Under the pieces are notes generated by a model. The model saw only the letters and a list, made by a program, of their open reading frames with translations, did not search any database and was not told where the DNA came from. The position numbers and the translations under genes were made by a program. 64,000 nucleotides of DNA, from positions 66,147,898 through 66,211,897 of the forward strand of contig OX104123.1 in assembly GCA_944474755.1 (NCBI GenBank), given 5' to 3'. The stretch is from Limnoperna fortunei. Its lineage: Eukaryota; Mollusca; Bivalvia; Mytilida; Modiolidae. Of the stretch, positions 52,800-64,000 are shown in pieces. The stretch's first letter is position 1. Every line of letters begins with the position of its first letter.

Positions 52800-53472
52800 G
52801 ACAGTAATATATGACAAAACACCTATTTTTATCATACATATTGGAAAAACCAAGCAACTCATAAGCTTACATTAAACAAGTTTTTCTTTGTCTTTTCAAT
52901 AATGTGTACCCAAAACTCCTTTAAATCTGTGTATTCAAAAACTCAATATCTACAATTAAGAAAATGACATTCAAGCAAACTGCATGGAAAACAATTTTCA
53001 CAAAAACTGAAATAGTGAACATGATGATATATCCAGACTTTGTCACAAATAACATATTGTTATAACATTTGTATTTCTTCATACTATATGACATCCCCCT
53101 TGCCTTTTTCCTTTGCCAATATATTTGTAAGTACGCATAAAGAAAAAATTTAAATAATATAAAAGAGATTGTATATCTTGAATTTCCAACACACTATAAA
53201 AACTGTAAAGAAACCTATTTTAATCCTACATATCTGAAAAAAACCAGCAACTGAATAATCTAATAAACCTTACATCTAACAAGTTTTTCTGTGTCTTTTC
53301 AATCTGTGTATTCTATAACTCTTTTAAATCTGTGTATACTCTAAAACTCAATATCTACAATTAAGAAGGTGACTTTCAAGAAAACTACATGGAAAGCATG
53401 TTTAACAAAAATTGAAATAGTGTACATGTACACATGTTGATATATCCAGACTTTAGTTGACTGTCCATTCAC
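52800..53472. repeat. local direct duplication, about 390-bp period
   Basis: 52800-53085 and 53190-53472 match by eye over most of their length. Shared words are CTCAATATCTACAATTAAGA, TGATATATCCAGACTTT, AACAAGTTTTTCT and CTTTTAAATCTGTGTAT, with small indels. Non-coding. Confidence 0.65.
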
Positions 53473-55615
53473 TTTGTTAATGTTATAAATTAGTTTAAAA
53501 TTTTGTACCCTTAACATCGGTGCCATGCTTTATTTATTAATTTTACAAAAATCAATGTTTAATTTTGGTTATAAATCCCATTAAAGTGCAACGGTAAAGT
53601 GTGAGACTGTAATTATTGTTAATCAGTTACCCTTGACCGAAGTACATGCAGTAATTATGGTGAACACATCTCAATAATAATCATTGTAAATCCAAAATTC
53701 ATTTTGGTAGGATTTAGTTTTTATTTATTGCTAAGAACACAAACTGAAAGGAATAGATTGAAACCTTACGAAAAAAATGACATAAGTACGGTTTGTATAT
53801 CTATCATTGCAATGTACTCATATGTATTACTAATAAACATGGATGCTAGCAGTTTACATTCAACCACTTATATGTATGTTGATTAATCATTGCTTCATTA
53901 ACATGATGTATTAGGAACAGATGTTCTTTATTGAACAATTTTATAAAAGAGAATGCTAATGTGCGATAATAGTTCTAGATTTGCAAAATCAGCCTTGAAC
54001 ATATTTTTAAACAACTTGCTTATATGGAAGAATGATGAGGAAAACATTTATTATTATTAGAGCCCCCTTTTTCCCTCACATTGGTCTGTTTGTTACTATT
54101 AAAATGTCTTATTTGTAATAAGGAAAATATATTACACATCATTTTATTATTTTCTGATTATAATTCGTTTATTTCTATAGAATTAATACAAGTATGTATA
54201 CAGTAGGGCTGGAATGCACTAAGTGAAAGGGAGGAAACTCCAAATACAACAATATCATCAAAATGAATAAAAATCTGCCGGTGTTGATTGGTTCAATAAA
54301 TTAGGCTAAAAATTGGTAGGATAATAACTTATCTATGTATTGAACGATTTCTTTGCATTAGAGCACTGTAAACACGCAAAATAATAATTTTTTAATAAAG
54401 GGGGTTAAAGACCTAACAATATTATTTATATATATATAATTGTTCGTGTTTTCATTTGCATTCCATGTCAATATTTTTGCAATATGTTTTACCTTTTCCT
54501 ATCCACTAATATTTCACAATATAATTAGTAAGTAATTTTTATCAATGATGGCTCAATAAACACGAGAAAATCACACACCGGAAGTACAACAGTTGTCGAC
54601 CCTTATTGTTAACTGACATGTCTGTATAAACTTGATCGTGGAAACTCATATATTTTGTTTTCATGTTAATATTTAAAGGGCCAGAGTACACAACTACAAC
54701 AAAAGCAAATATTGTATTATTTGTATTCCTGAACCGAAAGTTGATTTCACAATACATTTTATGAAAATCGACAGTGAACTTCTTGTCTCACCCGAATTAA
54801 AGAAATATCTCGTGACTTTCTGTTAGTGAGTTTTCTGTCTCATTGGGCGAGATAGCTTATTGTGACGTCAATTGATTATGGACGTCAAGATGCGTATACA
54901 CAGATGGCTACCAAGCTTACGGAAAAAAAATGCTTAAAACATCTGGACTTCTTGTGTGGAAAACTATCAAGTCACTTGTGGAAAGCCGATAGAGAAATTC
55001 TTGCACACAGATAGTTGTTTGCCCAATGGACAAGATACATTTGCACTTGGGTTTGAGAATTTCTTGTCTCGTCTTTGATTCCTGAATAAATCATATCTGG
55101 CTATCAAAAGCTCGCTTTCATTCCCGACTTGGCTAGGGGATATCCCGATGTCGATTGTAAAATAAACCAAACGGACCTGTTGCATAGACCATGTGAAAAT
55201 AAGTTTATTTTGTACATTAGTGTTAAAAGTTTGTTACTACTGCGTTATTTATAAGTTGCGTTAAGGTTTCGTCCCACTCAAGAATGAGTAAGTATGATTA
55301 CTGCCAAACACTTGCTTTCAAGTCATTATTAGTGGATATTTTTAAGGTTTTACGTTATATGAAATTCTTCTAGCCCGGGAATTGTATAGCCAAGTTTGTC
55401 AGGTTTTCCGAGTACACAGAAACCCTGACTTGTGATTATTGGACCACTAGAATGACTAAAAACTTGCGCTGTTCTAACTTGTTGGTTGGTAACATTCTCA
55501 TACCATTTCTTTGTGCTTTGTGAATATTTGTCTATGTTGTGATCATAGTCACTATGCCATAGCAGATTTGCCATGTTTCTTGTAATACATAAATAATAAT
55601 TAATCTTCTACTTAT
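53473..55615. other. no supported gene
   Basis: AT-rich. A cluster of short frames on both strands at 54540-55580 has no recognisable protein words. Confidence 0.5.
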
Positions 55616-55617
55616 GA

Positions 55618-55882
55618 GAGGCCTCGGCGGCCGAGTGGTTAAGGTAGTACGTCTACTATTGATCACGTGGTCTGTCAACACTGAGATTTCGGGTTCGGTT
55701 CTCACTGCAGGCAGGGTGTACTCGACTCCAATATTAATTGACAAGGATTGCCAGTTTTCCTATCGCAGGTCGGGGGTTCTCTCCGGGTACTCCGGCTTCC
55801 TCCCCCAATAAAACTGGACGCCACGATATAGCTGAAATATTGCTGAAAATGGCGTTAAAACACCATTCAAACAAACAGACAA
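55618..55882 (+). mobile_element. SINE family C, full-length
   Basis: Best-preserved head: GCCTCGGCGGCCGAGTGGTT (A box region) and GGGTTCGGTTCTC (B box), of the class-II tRNA type (Ser/Leu-like). The body CTACTATTGATCACGTGGTC, GGCAGGGTGTACTCGACTCC and TACTCCGGCTTCCTCCCCCA follows, then CGATATAGCTGAAATATTGC and (CAAA)n. Confidence 0.9.
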
Positions 55883-57304
55883 AATCTTATGTCTAAAATA
55901 ATAAAATTCTAAATAAGACAGCTCAAACTAATGCAACAAAGATATAAAATGACAATATAAAAATCAGTTATATTGGCAGGGGTTCAATTAAGAAGGTTAC
56001 AACCGAACAGAAGAATTAAAGGACGGAAATTCTGTTCTAATAACTGACCCCGTCAAAACCTTTTTTTTTTATCTAAACTTAAATTTTCAGACCGAGGGTC
56101 AACATATAAGGCCACCTCTGAATGGCCCAGAATGGGTGTATATTTGTTTCAATGTTTGAACTAATTCAACGAAGAATATTATTAGTATAAAAGTCTTGGT
56201 TTAATGTTGCCTAATTTTTATAGTGGATATAGGTTTTAACAATATGTCGTTAACTATACGTCTTTACAATTTTACAAATGAAATTTTATTTTAAGCTTTG
56301 CAGTGATATCCTTGTTTTTACAGGGCTCCTTACATGTTGTAATATTATATTACTTCAAAAGGCAATAGGATGAAGAGAGATAAACTATTAGATTGTACGG
56401 CATCTAGCTGTTTTTTACATCTTTCCACTTTTTGATATTAACAAAAGGACACTTCAATAATCTTCAAAAGATTGGCAAGATGCGACAAAGCACACATCTT
56501 TGAATATATTGTTTTCCGCGAAGCTGCCATACTGCTTTGGTCATATCCAAGTTTTTGTTTTGTTGCCGGTCCTTGTCGTCCTACTATCATGGGAAACCCA
56601 AAGTATTTCCACACAACTGACCTAGCTCATCCTCCTATGTGATAAAAATTGTGTGTAACTGCGTTAGTTCAACTTTATTATCATACTCATCTGCTTCCAC
56701 CACCACATTTTTTCATCTGCTTCCCCTATCACGTCTTTGTCACCAACCGCCATGATTAATACACTAATTTCCAACGCATTAACGGTCCGGAAGTAAAGAT
56801 GCTATTAATTCACGATGGCAATCGATTATCAACATCGCGGACCCAAACGAACTGATTTGCGACTGAAAGCGATCATCAGAATCCTTAATGGTGTGTGTAC
56901 CTTGCAAGTTGAACCAGAAATCCGTACAACAAACAACCATAATTCAATTTGGATGGAACCAGCTATCTATATAAATGCGCTAATGCAAATGCATACACGT
57001 ATTAGCATTTGTGAGGTAATATTATTCTGTTCTCTGTTAAAAGAAATATAAGTCAATATAAAATTATTGCCGATGTCACCGGAGTCACAAAGATTGCATA
57101 ATCTCTTTGCCTACTGTAGATTATGCTACCTTCCTTTCTTCAGGGCAACCAGTTATTCCCACATGTAAATATACACAATTGCAATCCAAATTTAAATGAA
57201 GAATGGAGAGATAGTTTTAATTTGTTAAATTTCGACAAGGCGTTTTTTGAATATTTTGATACGGGGAAGATGGTTAGTTTGAAAAATTAAATTTCAAACC
57301 AAAA
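55883..57304. other. no firmly supported gene
   Basis: AT-rich. The frame at 56815-57051 (ATG after TTCACG) has a basic N-terminus (MAIDYQHRGPKRTDLRLKAI) and could be a first exon ending near 56890, but no family is recognisable. Confidence 0.45.
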
Positions 57305-57640
57305 AATGTGGTTTTTCACAATTATAATAAGATTGTTGTATAATGCTAGTTCATGATAGCGATGCATTGTCTTATTAAAAAAAGCATACGTCCAACAGTT
57401 TTAGGAGTGGAAAATTACAATCCATTCTAAGAAGCTTATTTTTTTCTGCTTAAAACAAACTGTAGTTGACACTCAATATTATTAATGGGTTTCCCAGATA
57501 TCATATGAGAAATTCGTCAACATTGTCTTTTAAGACGTGAACAAGACTATCTTGTAATATCGAAGTGACAAAATGCGGAACACCATTCTTTTGTTCAAAT
57601 GAATAAGATAATGTTGAATTCACCCGAACAGATCAAATGT
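57305..57640 (-). pseudogene. ancient I-group LINE RT relic
   Basis: The same order of sequence blocks as copy 1 positions 25-385 is recognisable despite heavy divergence: TTTTTCACAATTATAATAAG, CTGTAGTTGACACTCAATAT, ATATGAGAAATTCGTCAACA (YVDD region, inverted) and GGAACACCATTCTTTTGTTC. It is non-coding now. It shows that the family has long been in this genome. Confidence 0.65.
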
Positions 57641-58055
57641 TCGAAATAAAAGTGTAAAACTAGTGGATGACGCATATCTTTTTTGTCCCGTACAAAGTTT
57701 ATAGGAAATATAAGACGGATGCTACATAATAATCTAATACAACTTAACAACGCTTGCTGAAACGTTTTAAAATGCTTCACCGGCAAAATCAGGAAACAAT
57801 TAAAACAAATCCTCTAAACACAACTCATTTAAACCTCTCAAAAAGTATATCTTGTTGACGCCAATATGTTTACGTTGGACGAATGTCAAAACCGGAGAGG
57901 TAAAAGAAGCAGACATTTTAGGCAGTCTTGTTTGTTTGCATGTTGTGTAACCCAAAATTGTTTTGCTTCTTAAACCTCTCAGTTTTTGACATTTATCTCG
58001 GTGTAAAATATCTACTTTGTGCAATCAGCAAAAGGTTTAATACAAATTTTAATAA
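57641..58055. other. no supported gene
   Basis: Short spacer without recognisable features. Confidence 0.5.
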
Positions 58056-58063
58056 AGTTAGGG

Positions 58064-58319
58064 GGCCTCGGTGGTCAAGGTAGTTCGTATACTATTGATC
58101 ACGTGATCTGTCAACACTGAGATTGCGGGTTCGATTCTCACTGCAGGCATGGTGTACTAGACTCCAATCTTAATTGACAAGGATTGCCAGTTTTCCTACC
58201 GCAGGTCGGGGGGTTTTCTCCAGGTACTCTGGCTTCCTCCCCCAATAAAAACTGGACGCCATGATATAGCTGAAAAATTGTTGAGAGTAGCGCTAAACAC
58301 CATAAAACAAACAAACAAT
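58064..58319 (+). mobile_element. SINE family C, full-length with 8-bp target duplication
   Basis: The head is GGCCTCGGTGGTCAAGGTAG (A box decayed), then CTACTATTGATCACGTGATC and GCGGGTTCGATTCTCACTG. The body and tail are as in the other copies. AAGTTAGG is duplicated at 58056-58063 and 58320-58327. Confidence 0.88.
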
Positions 58320-58392
58320 AAGTTAGGAGCACAGTTTGAAAGTCGAAATGTTCTAGATGTGCATGGACTATATTGAAGCGTTTCATGGCCCT

Positions 58393-58433
58393 CATTTAGT
58401 AGGCTCATTGTAGCCAATACAAAAGCATTATTT
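58393..58433 (+). mobile_element. SINE family B, tiny fragment
   Basis: AGTAGGCTCATTGTAGCCAA and TACAAAAGCATTATT match the middle of the family over about 40 bp. Confidence 0.4.
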
Positions 58434-58666
58434 GCTTATCAATATATTTAACCGCACCTGTTTCTTTAGTAAACCGGCTTCCCATACCCGAAAACATGTT
58501 TTATCTATATTGTTCACTCAGTGAAACAGGTGCTGGCTAAAGTATAAAAAAATTAATGTGTAATTTTTTTATTCTGTATATTGTCTTTATGCTATCAGGT
58601 GATAATGGGCATAATCTGTTGTTGGTAGAGTTTCAATTATTGAAAATTTTTAGAATAGTTGTTTAG

Positions 58667-59029
58667 TTATGTTTTCTTGACTCCAAGGAGGTACGTAAGT
58701 TTTTTCTTCTTATTTAAATATTTTACACTAAAACCAAAAACAACAAACGTAACAATGGCGATTCCAAATCTCCAGTATATCCTCTTTGGATTAGACTCTG
58801 CGCCTCTTGGCTGGTCCGTTGTATTTGTTTGGTTGTTTGATTCATTGTCTTGATTTCTGAAATCTTCCTGAATTTCACTGTGTTCTGTATTTTCATCGTC
58901 TGATATAGGGGATTCATTTGTGGCTTTATTTAAAGCGTTGTTTAAAAACACAGCCGACCTCAAACGCAATGTTCTTTCAAGATTGTCCCTCTCTCCGGGT
59001 TCGCCGGCTATTGCAATCTTACGGTGGTA
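58667..59029 (-). CDS. last exon of a single-pass membrane protein, unknown family
   Basis: A 3' splice site (TATAATTTCAG) precedes 59029 and is followed by 120 open codons and a stop (58669-58667). The start reads YHRKIAIAGEPGERDNLERT, basic and acidic. A long Asn/Asp/Glu/Gln-rich linker follows, then one hydrophobic helix (FGIAIVTFVVFGFSVKYL, about residues 92-109) and a Lys-rich tail. This is the layout of a C-terminally anchored or type I membrane protein with a short cytosolic or lumenal end. Upstream exons were not found in the window; transposons lie immediately upstream. I do not recognise the gene. Confidence 0.55.
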   Translation of the reverse strand, partial: YHRKIAIAGEPGERDNLERTLRLRSAVFLNNALNKATNESPISDDENTEHSEIQEDFRNQDNESNNQTNTTDQPRGAESNPKRIYWRFGIAIVTFVVFGFSVKYLNKKKKLTYLLGVKKT

Positions 59030-59094
59030 CTGAAATTATAATTATATACTTGTTAATATGTATTCTCTCATATGTCATCAACACGAAACAAGTG

Positions 59095-59345
59095 TGGACT
59101 GTGAGCACGCTCACAAAGCGATACCCCCCGATTCGATTTCAAGTCCAATTATCTCCCCTTAATGATATCCAAGATCAATAAACATCCTTCATGCACATCT
59201 ACATATAATGTACTTCCTTTATGCTAAATTTCATTAAATTTCATCAAGCGTTTTATCAGTTGCGCTTACAAGAGATGTGGACAGACAGACAGGGTGATTC
59301 CTATATACACCCCAAATTAGTTTGCTTGGGGTATAAAAACATACG
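59095..59345 (+). mobile_element. hairpin-ended short repeat element
   Basis: Runs from about GCGATACCCCCCGATT to GGACAGACAGACAGGGTGAT, then the stem ACCCCAA/TTGGGGT and ATAAAAAC. It has the same ending style (GGACAGAC, hairpin, ATAAAA) as the elements at 7746 and 5030, with unrelated interior and no tandem units. Confidence 0.45.
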
Positions 59346-59574
59346 CATTATTGTGCTTGTTGCGCCTGGACAAGAAATATTGAAATTGTAACATTGTAAC
59401 GTTATCCTGATGTAATGCCTAATTGTTTACATAATAAATGCACCTTTTGTATTCTATAATTACTAGATCTGAAAGGAATTAATCCTGTCAACCAAAATTT
59501 ATCATATTGTACAATATAATTTTACGTTCACTACAAACAGGAAACCAACGACCGTTGTGCTTAACGCGGTAGAT

Positions 59575-59685
59575 GATTCTGAAAAAAGAGGACGCATTGT
59601 AGTAATTAAAAAGACTATTTTGCGTCCCTATACCAAACTGCATACTTTTCCAATTAATCTGATTTGGTATACAGTTTTTGAAGTT
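59575..59685 (+). mobile_element. SINE family B, diverged fragment
   Basis: CATTGTAGTAATTAAAAAGA, GCGTCCCTATACCAAACTGC and ATACTTTTCCAATTAATCTG follow the order of the family middle with many changes. Confidence 0.45.
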
Positions 59686-59924
59686 TGTTGATATAAGCAC
59701 TAGCTGTTTGCATTTTCAAATATTTGGGTTAAATGACACTGATCAGTCTCGATAAGACGAAACGCTTGTCCGAAGTACTAAAACTTATTACTTTGGTATC
59801 TGTGATGAAATTTGCTTTGCAATCAAACTTGTATGTTTATTGATAATTTTATTAAACAATCTTTCTAATATGAATATATTTCAGTATACAAATTAAAATT
59901 ACAATCGATTATTATACACCACAT

Positions 59925-60290
59925 AATGGTTGATTGGATGTTTTATTGAACGTCACCGAAAAGTATTTCAACAATATTCAGGACGAGAAAAAGGTTACAA
60001 ACAATAAATCAATTTGGAAAGATGAACCAAAGGGCCAAACTTTTGAATTCCACTGGCAAAATGAACTTGCTAAAACGCGCCTTCTCGTATCAACATATAC
60101 AATAGGGTCTTTAACGTGCAAGGAGTGTTGCCTTCTCCATACATGTTACCCGCAGTGGGCTCCTGTCATGCTTTTCACATTATGACCTGACGAACCCCAA
60201 CGATAGCAAACCCTACCCTCCACCTGGGACGCACTAGGCAGCTATGTGGGCCGAGAAATGTGAATCCTCACAGTATGGTACCAAAACCGC
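59925..60290 (-). mobile_element. SINE family B, diverged
   Basis: Minus-strand copy: tail GTATTTCAACAATATTCAGG (inverted), the middle GTCTTTAACGTGCAAGGAGT and ACATTATGACCTGACGAACC, and the head region CACCTGGGACGCACTAGGCA and GCTATGTGGGCCGAG. It has more substitutions than the 61-kb copy. Confidence 0.7.
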
Positions 60291-60582
60291 ATATTTGAGA
60301 GATACAGGAATTAAAGTTCACAGTCCTGCGAGCAATATTTTAGCTATAACAAATTTTTGTTAACAATCAATTATTCATACGTCAACAGGGCTGTATAGTT
60401 GGAAGAACTGCAACTTGATAATTGAGTATTTGATACGGACAAGGAATTCAGCCTTAGCAAATTCTACAAGGCGCCGGATACAAAAGGCTTCTTATTGTAA
60501 ATACAGTGTGACGTTCTTAAATTAATATTATATTATCCCGACTGTTTTATTATACACTTCATTGTAAACTTCGCAAGAGGCT

Positions 60583-60820
60583 GGGAGCCTCAGTGGCCGA
60601 GTGGTTAAGATGGTTTGTTAACTATTGATCACATGGTCTTTGAACACTGAAGTTGCGGGTTCGAGTCTCACTGCGGGCAGGGTGTACTCGCTTGCAATCT
60701 TAATGCCAGTGTTCCTACCGAAAGTCGTTTTCTTCGGCTTAATCCCCAATGGAAAACTGGGCGCCATGATATCGCTGAAATACTGCTGAAAGTGGCCTAA
60801 ACATCATTCAAACAAACAAG
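60583..60820 (+). mobile_element. SINE family C, full-length, diverged
   Basis: GCCTCAGTGGCCGAGTGGTT (A box) and GCGGGTTCGAGTCTCACTGC (B box) are well kept. The body is shorter (deletion near 60710) and the tail is TGATATCGCTGAAATACTGC with (CAAA)n. Confidence 0.85.
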
Positions 60821-60824
60821 AAGA

Positions 60825-61450
60825 TGAATATTTCGTCTTTATCCAAATTTTACTTTTACAGTGGTAGTTAAAAGTTTGTTATGTTGTTCTTTCTATATCT
60901 CCAAGTATATTTAACGTGTTTAACATGTTTTCGTCCATATTGTAGATGTAATATGCAATAATCCGCTTAATCATGATTGTTAAGCAAGATATCCTGGGTA
61001 GTTGGAATATTATTTTTAGGCTAAGCATTCTACAGATTTGAATACTTCTTACTGCTAACCTAACTTGTACGTAAATCGTTCTCCACTTATACCCGTCTTC
61101 GAAGAAGAGGGGGGGCTGATATTTTGCATATTGCTGCATCTTATAGTACCTTATGGTGTGTAGCGATTTCGTGGTCAATGGTCATCTACTACATGTTTAC
61201 CGAATACTTTTTACACATAGTTGACATCCATGCAAGTCTTTTGGAAAGCTTGATTATCATTAGCGTGCAGTAGCTAACAGTCCACACTTGTTTTATTTAA
61301 TTGTAAACATTAGAAATTCGTAGCAAGCCAGCCATTTTATAAATATAATAGTTGCTCTGTGTTTAATGATACTCTTATCGCCTTTTATATGATATCGTCC
61401 AATTAGGCTTATAATAATATTATAATATTATAATATTACAGATAAAAGTT
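60825..61450. other. no supported gene
   Basis: AT-rich. A 99-codon minus frame (61178-60879) has no recognisable character. Confidence 0.5.
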
Positions 61451-61856
61451 TTGATTTGATTGGATATTTACCTTACGTCCAGCGAGCAGTATGTCAGCTA
61501 TATTCAGGACGGGAACAAGTTAACAAACAATACATCAATTGAAAAAGGGGTGGGATGGGACACGGGGAACACAATTTTGACAGCCACTGGAAAAGTACGG
61601 AGTATTGGGTAGGGTCGGAGAATTTAGCGTTTTGTAGCGGCTACAATGAACCTACTCTTTCTCGAAATCTACAAAAAGGATCTTTATCGTGCAAGTAGCG
61701 TGACACTCTCCAAACATGTTACACACTATGGTCCGCGGCCAGGCTTTCCGTATTATGACAACCCACAACAAGCGGGTCTTCCCTATCCGCCACCCGGGCT
61801 GCTATGTGGGTCGACTACTGGGAACCCTCCCAGTATAGTCTCAGACAGCTACAAGA
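61451..61856 (-). mobile_element. SINE family B, full-length
   Basis: The tail is inverted at the left (CAGCGAGCAGTATGTCAGCT, ATATTCAGGACGGGAACAAG). The middle is TTTGTAGCGGCTACAATGAA and ATCTTTATCGTGCAAGTAGC. The head at the right is GGGAACCCTCCCAGTATAGT and CTCAGACAGC. Confidence 0.85.
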
Positions 61857-62576
61857 TATTTTGTTAATGAATTGCAAGGTTGCATACCGATCCAGGTAAC
61901 AGTAGTTTACCTATATGCAGAACGAGAAAATTTACCTAAGATAAAATAAATTATTGAATTGGAATGGTTCCGTGTGATAAAACTTATCATCCAAATGTAT
62001 TTGTAGCATTTTTCTCTATACGTTAATTAATCAGTCGATCAGCCAAACTCGAAGGTAATATTACGAAATGATATTACAACTGTTTATAAAAGCATTGTTC
62101 AAGGTAATGTTTTTGTATATAACAAGACAAAAAGAAAAGCTAATTTTACTGACCGTATGACTATTATTTATTTACACAAAATATTGTTTTGAACAAATCT
62201 GAAAAGTTTCATTTGATAACAAAATAATGTATTGGGCTTATGTTTATGTTGTCCCCGTTTGCACTAAAACTATATTTCCAAATATTCATGGTAATTTCAA
62301 TTCTCTGTTGCAGCTTGCATTGGAAGCATCATGATATTTAAAAAGAACCTAGTTTGTCCAACAAACACTTACATGAATTCTTTATTGTATCTCCGTCGCC
62401 ATGTTTAAGTTAAAACCACCCTTCTTAATGTCACGTGATGTCTTGATTTTAAAGAATATAGTGCAAGGTTTTACATTTATTCTGACCTTGATAAGTTATT
62501 TAAACGACGACCACAGTTATCAATAATGATATTTTATTTCCTGACATGTTGCAATACATTTCGTTGTGCTTTTTAA
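61857..62576. other. no supported gene
   Basis: AT-rich spacer. Confidence 0.5.
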
Positions 62577-62800
62577 AGATTGATTTACTGATTGATTGAT
62601 TGATTAAGATTGACTGATTGAATAACGTTCAGCGTGAAGCTTTTAAGCTGTATTTCTAAAAGAACAAGTTTACAAAGCAATGACCGGAAAAAGGGATGAT
62701 GGACCAATGATAAAGAAAATCTGAATGCCAACGGAGAAAGTATTTTAGGATTGGTAACGGACGAAGTATGCAACCTTTTGTAGCGGCCACAATGTTTGAT
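62577..62800 (-). mobile_element. SINE family B, diverged 3' part
   Basis: An inverted (TCAA)n tail (GATTGATTGATTGATTAAGA), AAAAGGGATGATGGACCAAT and CCTTTTGTAGCGGCCACAAT in the family order. The head is missing. Confidence 0.6.
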
Positions 62801-62955
62801 TTATAAATAATACATGGCTGCCCAACTTCTATTGGTTATTTAAATATAGGTAGGAATTTTTTTATTTCGCGCCTTCACCGGTAAAGGTTTATTTTGGCTG
62901 TTTCAACTTCCGGAGATTCTTTGATGTTACAAAATTAATTTTTATATATCTAGGT

Positions 62956-63156
62956 AATAACAAAATACTGAACACCGATGAAACTTTCAAAAAGACCATC
63001 TACAAATCAAAGTATGAGAAACCGGCAAATTCCAGAACCAACAACCAACATAAAGCTACTACAGCAAAAAGGTCCCGACCCGACACAGGCATCCCAAAAG
63101 GAATGATGGCGGTAAACCCATTTCTACGCCAAACCTCCCGCTTCCACCATTGTTGA
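62956..63156 (+). CDS. candidate terminal exon, hypothetical
   Basis: An AG at 62953 after TTTTTATATATCT could be a 3' splice site. It is followed by 66 open codons ending TGA (63154-63156). The product is basic and polar (KKTIYKSKYEKPANSRTNN, KRSRPDTGIPKG). It has no recognised domain and no ATG at the start, so it is at best part of a spliced gene. Confidence 0.28.
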   Translation, partial: NNKILNTDETFKKTIYKSKYEKPANSRTNNQHKATTAKRSRPDTGIPKGMMAVNPFLRQTSRFHHC

Positions 63157-64000
63157 ATATGAGTTGATTAGTTGATTAAAATAGTTGGGTATTATATACC
63201 ACTGATAGGTGTATCAAACATCATCGTCGCACGTTCACTGATCAGAACTGTCTAAACCATATCATAGATAATTTGTAATATTTAGTTTAATAATAGAATA
63301 AATATAAATAAAAACAAAGTAACATATTTTTAACAAAATATAATATAAAAATCCTAACAAAGAACGAAACAAATATTGAATGTTGCGTCACATGACATCG
63401 TGAGTCCTCATTTTCATTGATAGTATTTTGTTCTGGAACAGCCATAACAAACGCATTGCTACATGTAGGTCTAAAATGTTACACAATTGTCTTTATAAGG
63501 TGTAATAACTCCAGAGCTCATGTATTTTATCAGTTTATTTACAAGAGGTGACGATAAACAATTAAACACCATGACCTCGTTGAATATCGCAGCTTCGTTT
63601 ATCTTCACAGTTCTTAGACAGCTTTGATATATTAACATAAAAACAATTATCTCATTATACAATTAAAATGCTAATGATTGTTTTTTCATGCTGGTCTGCA
63701 AATAAAAACTTGCATTTTTATGGCAGTCTTGAACTAATTTATGAAAAAATAGGTAAAATTTGTAATAAAAACTCAACTTCTGTTACTTATTATCTTGAAT
63801 AAAAATCTTTAGTACTATATAGAATTAGATATTTATGTTTTATTATAGTTAGTATGAAATATTACTGAATAGAGGTAAAAACTTGCATTTTTTAATTTTT
63901 TGAAATTGTTGTTCATTGAAACCAGTGGTATAAGGGATTCAAATTATTTTGATTCAATGGTTGTTCCTTCTTTGGAAAGGAGATAATAGGAAAACGTTCA
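63157..64000. other. no supported gene
   Basis: AT-rich to the window end with nothing recognisable. Confidence 0.5.

Noticed and set aside
55618..55705. Free-standing tRNA gene
   Set aside because: A and B boxes are present, but the piece cannot fold into a complete cloverleaf and is followed by the SINE body and tail in every copy.

Overview
This window looks like repeat-dense, AT-rich nuclear DNA from a marine mollusc, most likely a bivalve. The assignment rests on the mobile-element flora, not on a host marker gene: I-group LINEs and SINEs ending in a GAATATAGCTGAAATATTGC-like core plus (TCAA)n or (CAAA)n tails, tandem-core Helitron-like repeats, and Harbinger, Ty3/Gypsy and hAT-like relics. 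I see no prokaryotic gene organisation, no rRNA, no free-standing tRNA gene and no CRISPR array. Almost all long reading frames belong to transposable elements; host coding signal is limited to a few short exon-like pieces.

Layout. 1-4453: minus-strand I-group LINE, complete at its 5' end and cut by the window edge. 4454-8500: AT-rich repeats, a tandem-core Helitron-like element (5030-5680) and a SINE (family B) carrying a second tandem-core insertion. 8750-9960: one exon-like piece and a 551-bp MITE. 11489-20918: remains of what I infer to be one PIF/Harbinger transposon (Myb/SANT-like gene on plus, HARBI1-like transposase on minus, convergent), invaded by SINE A (12411-12918), SINE C (14327-14576) and a 5-kb Ty3/Gypsy LTR element (15835-20894) with a 5-bp target duplication. 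21-27 kb: SINE pieces, a reverse-transcriptase relic, a hAT-like element with a perfect 8-bp target duplication (24442-26232) and isolated exon-like fragments. 27754-43621: a 16-kb LINE cluster. LINE copy 2 has an intact 1226-codon ORF2. It is followed by the decayed copy 4, which is split by a SINE A, which is itself split by the nearly intact copy 3; clean 15-bp and 13-bp target duplications prove the order of the last two events. 44-64 kb: scattered SINEs, a gag-only LINE fragment, a hairpin-ended element, an internally inverted transposase-like relic, a local duplication, and a membrane-anchored terminal exon.

How the parts work together. The LINE encodes a three-knuckle gag-like ORF1 and an endonuclease/RT/RNase H ORF2 joined by a UAAUG stop-start overlap. 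SINE A carries the same 3' tail, and apparently a related 5' end, so it is probably mobilised by that LINE. The Ty3/Gypsy element is the most unusual object. Its first ORF opens with a helix-hairpin-helix, its DD35E integrase runs in frame (through one stop codon) into a PHD finger with the residues of an H3K4me3 reader, and a further zinc-finger ORF lies between pol and the 3' LTR. Its gag-RT centre is missing, so this copy is dead.
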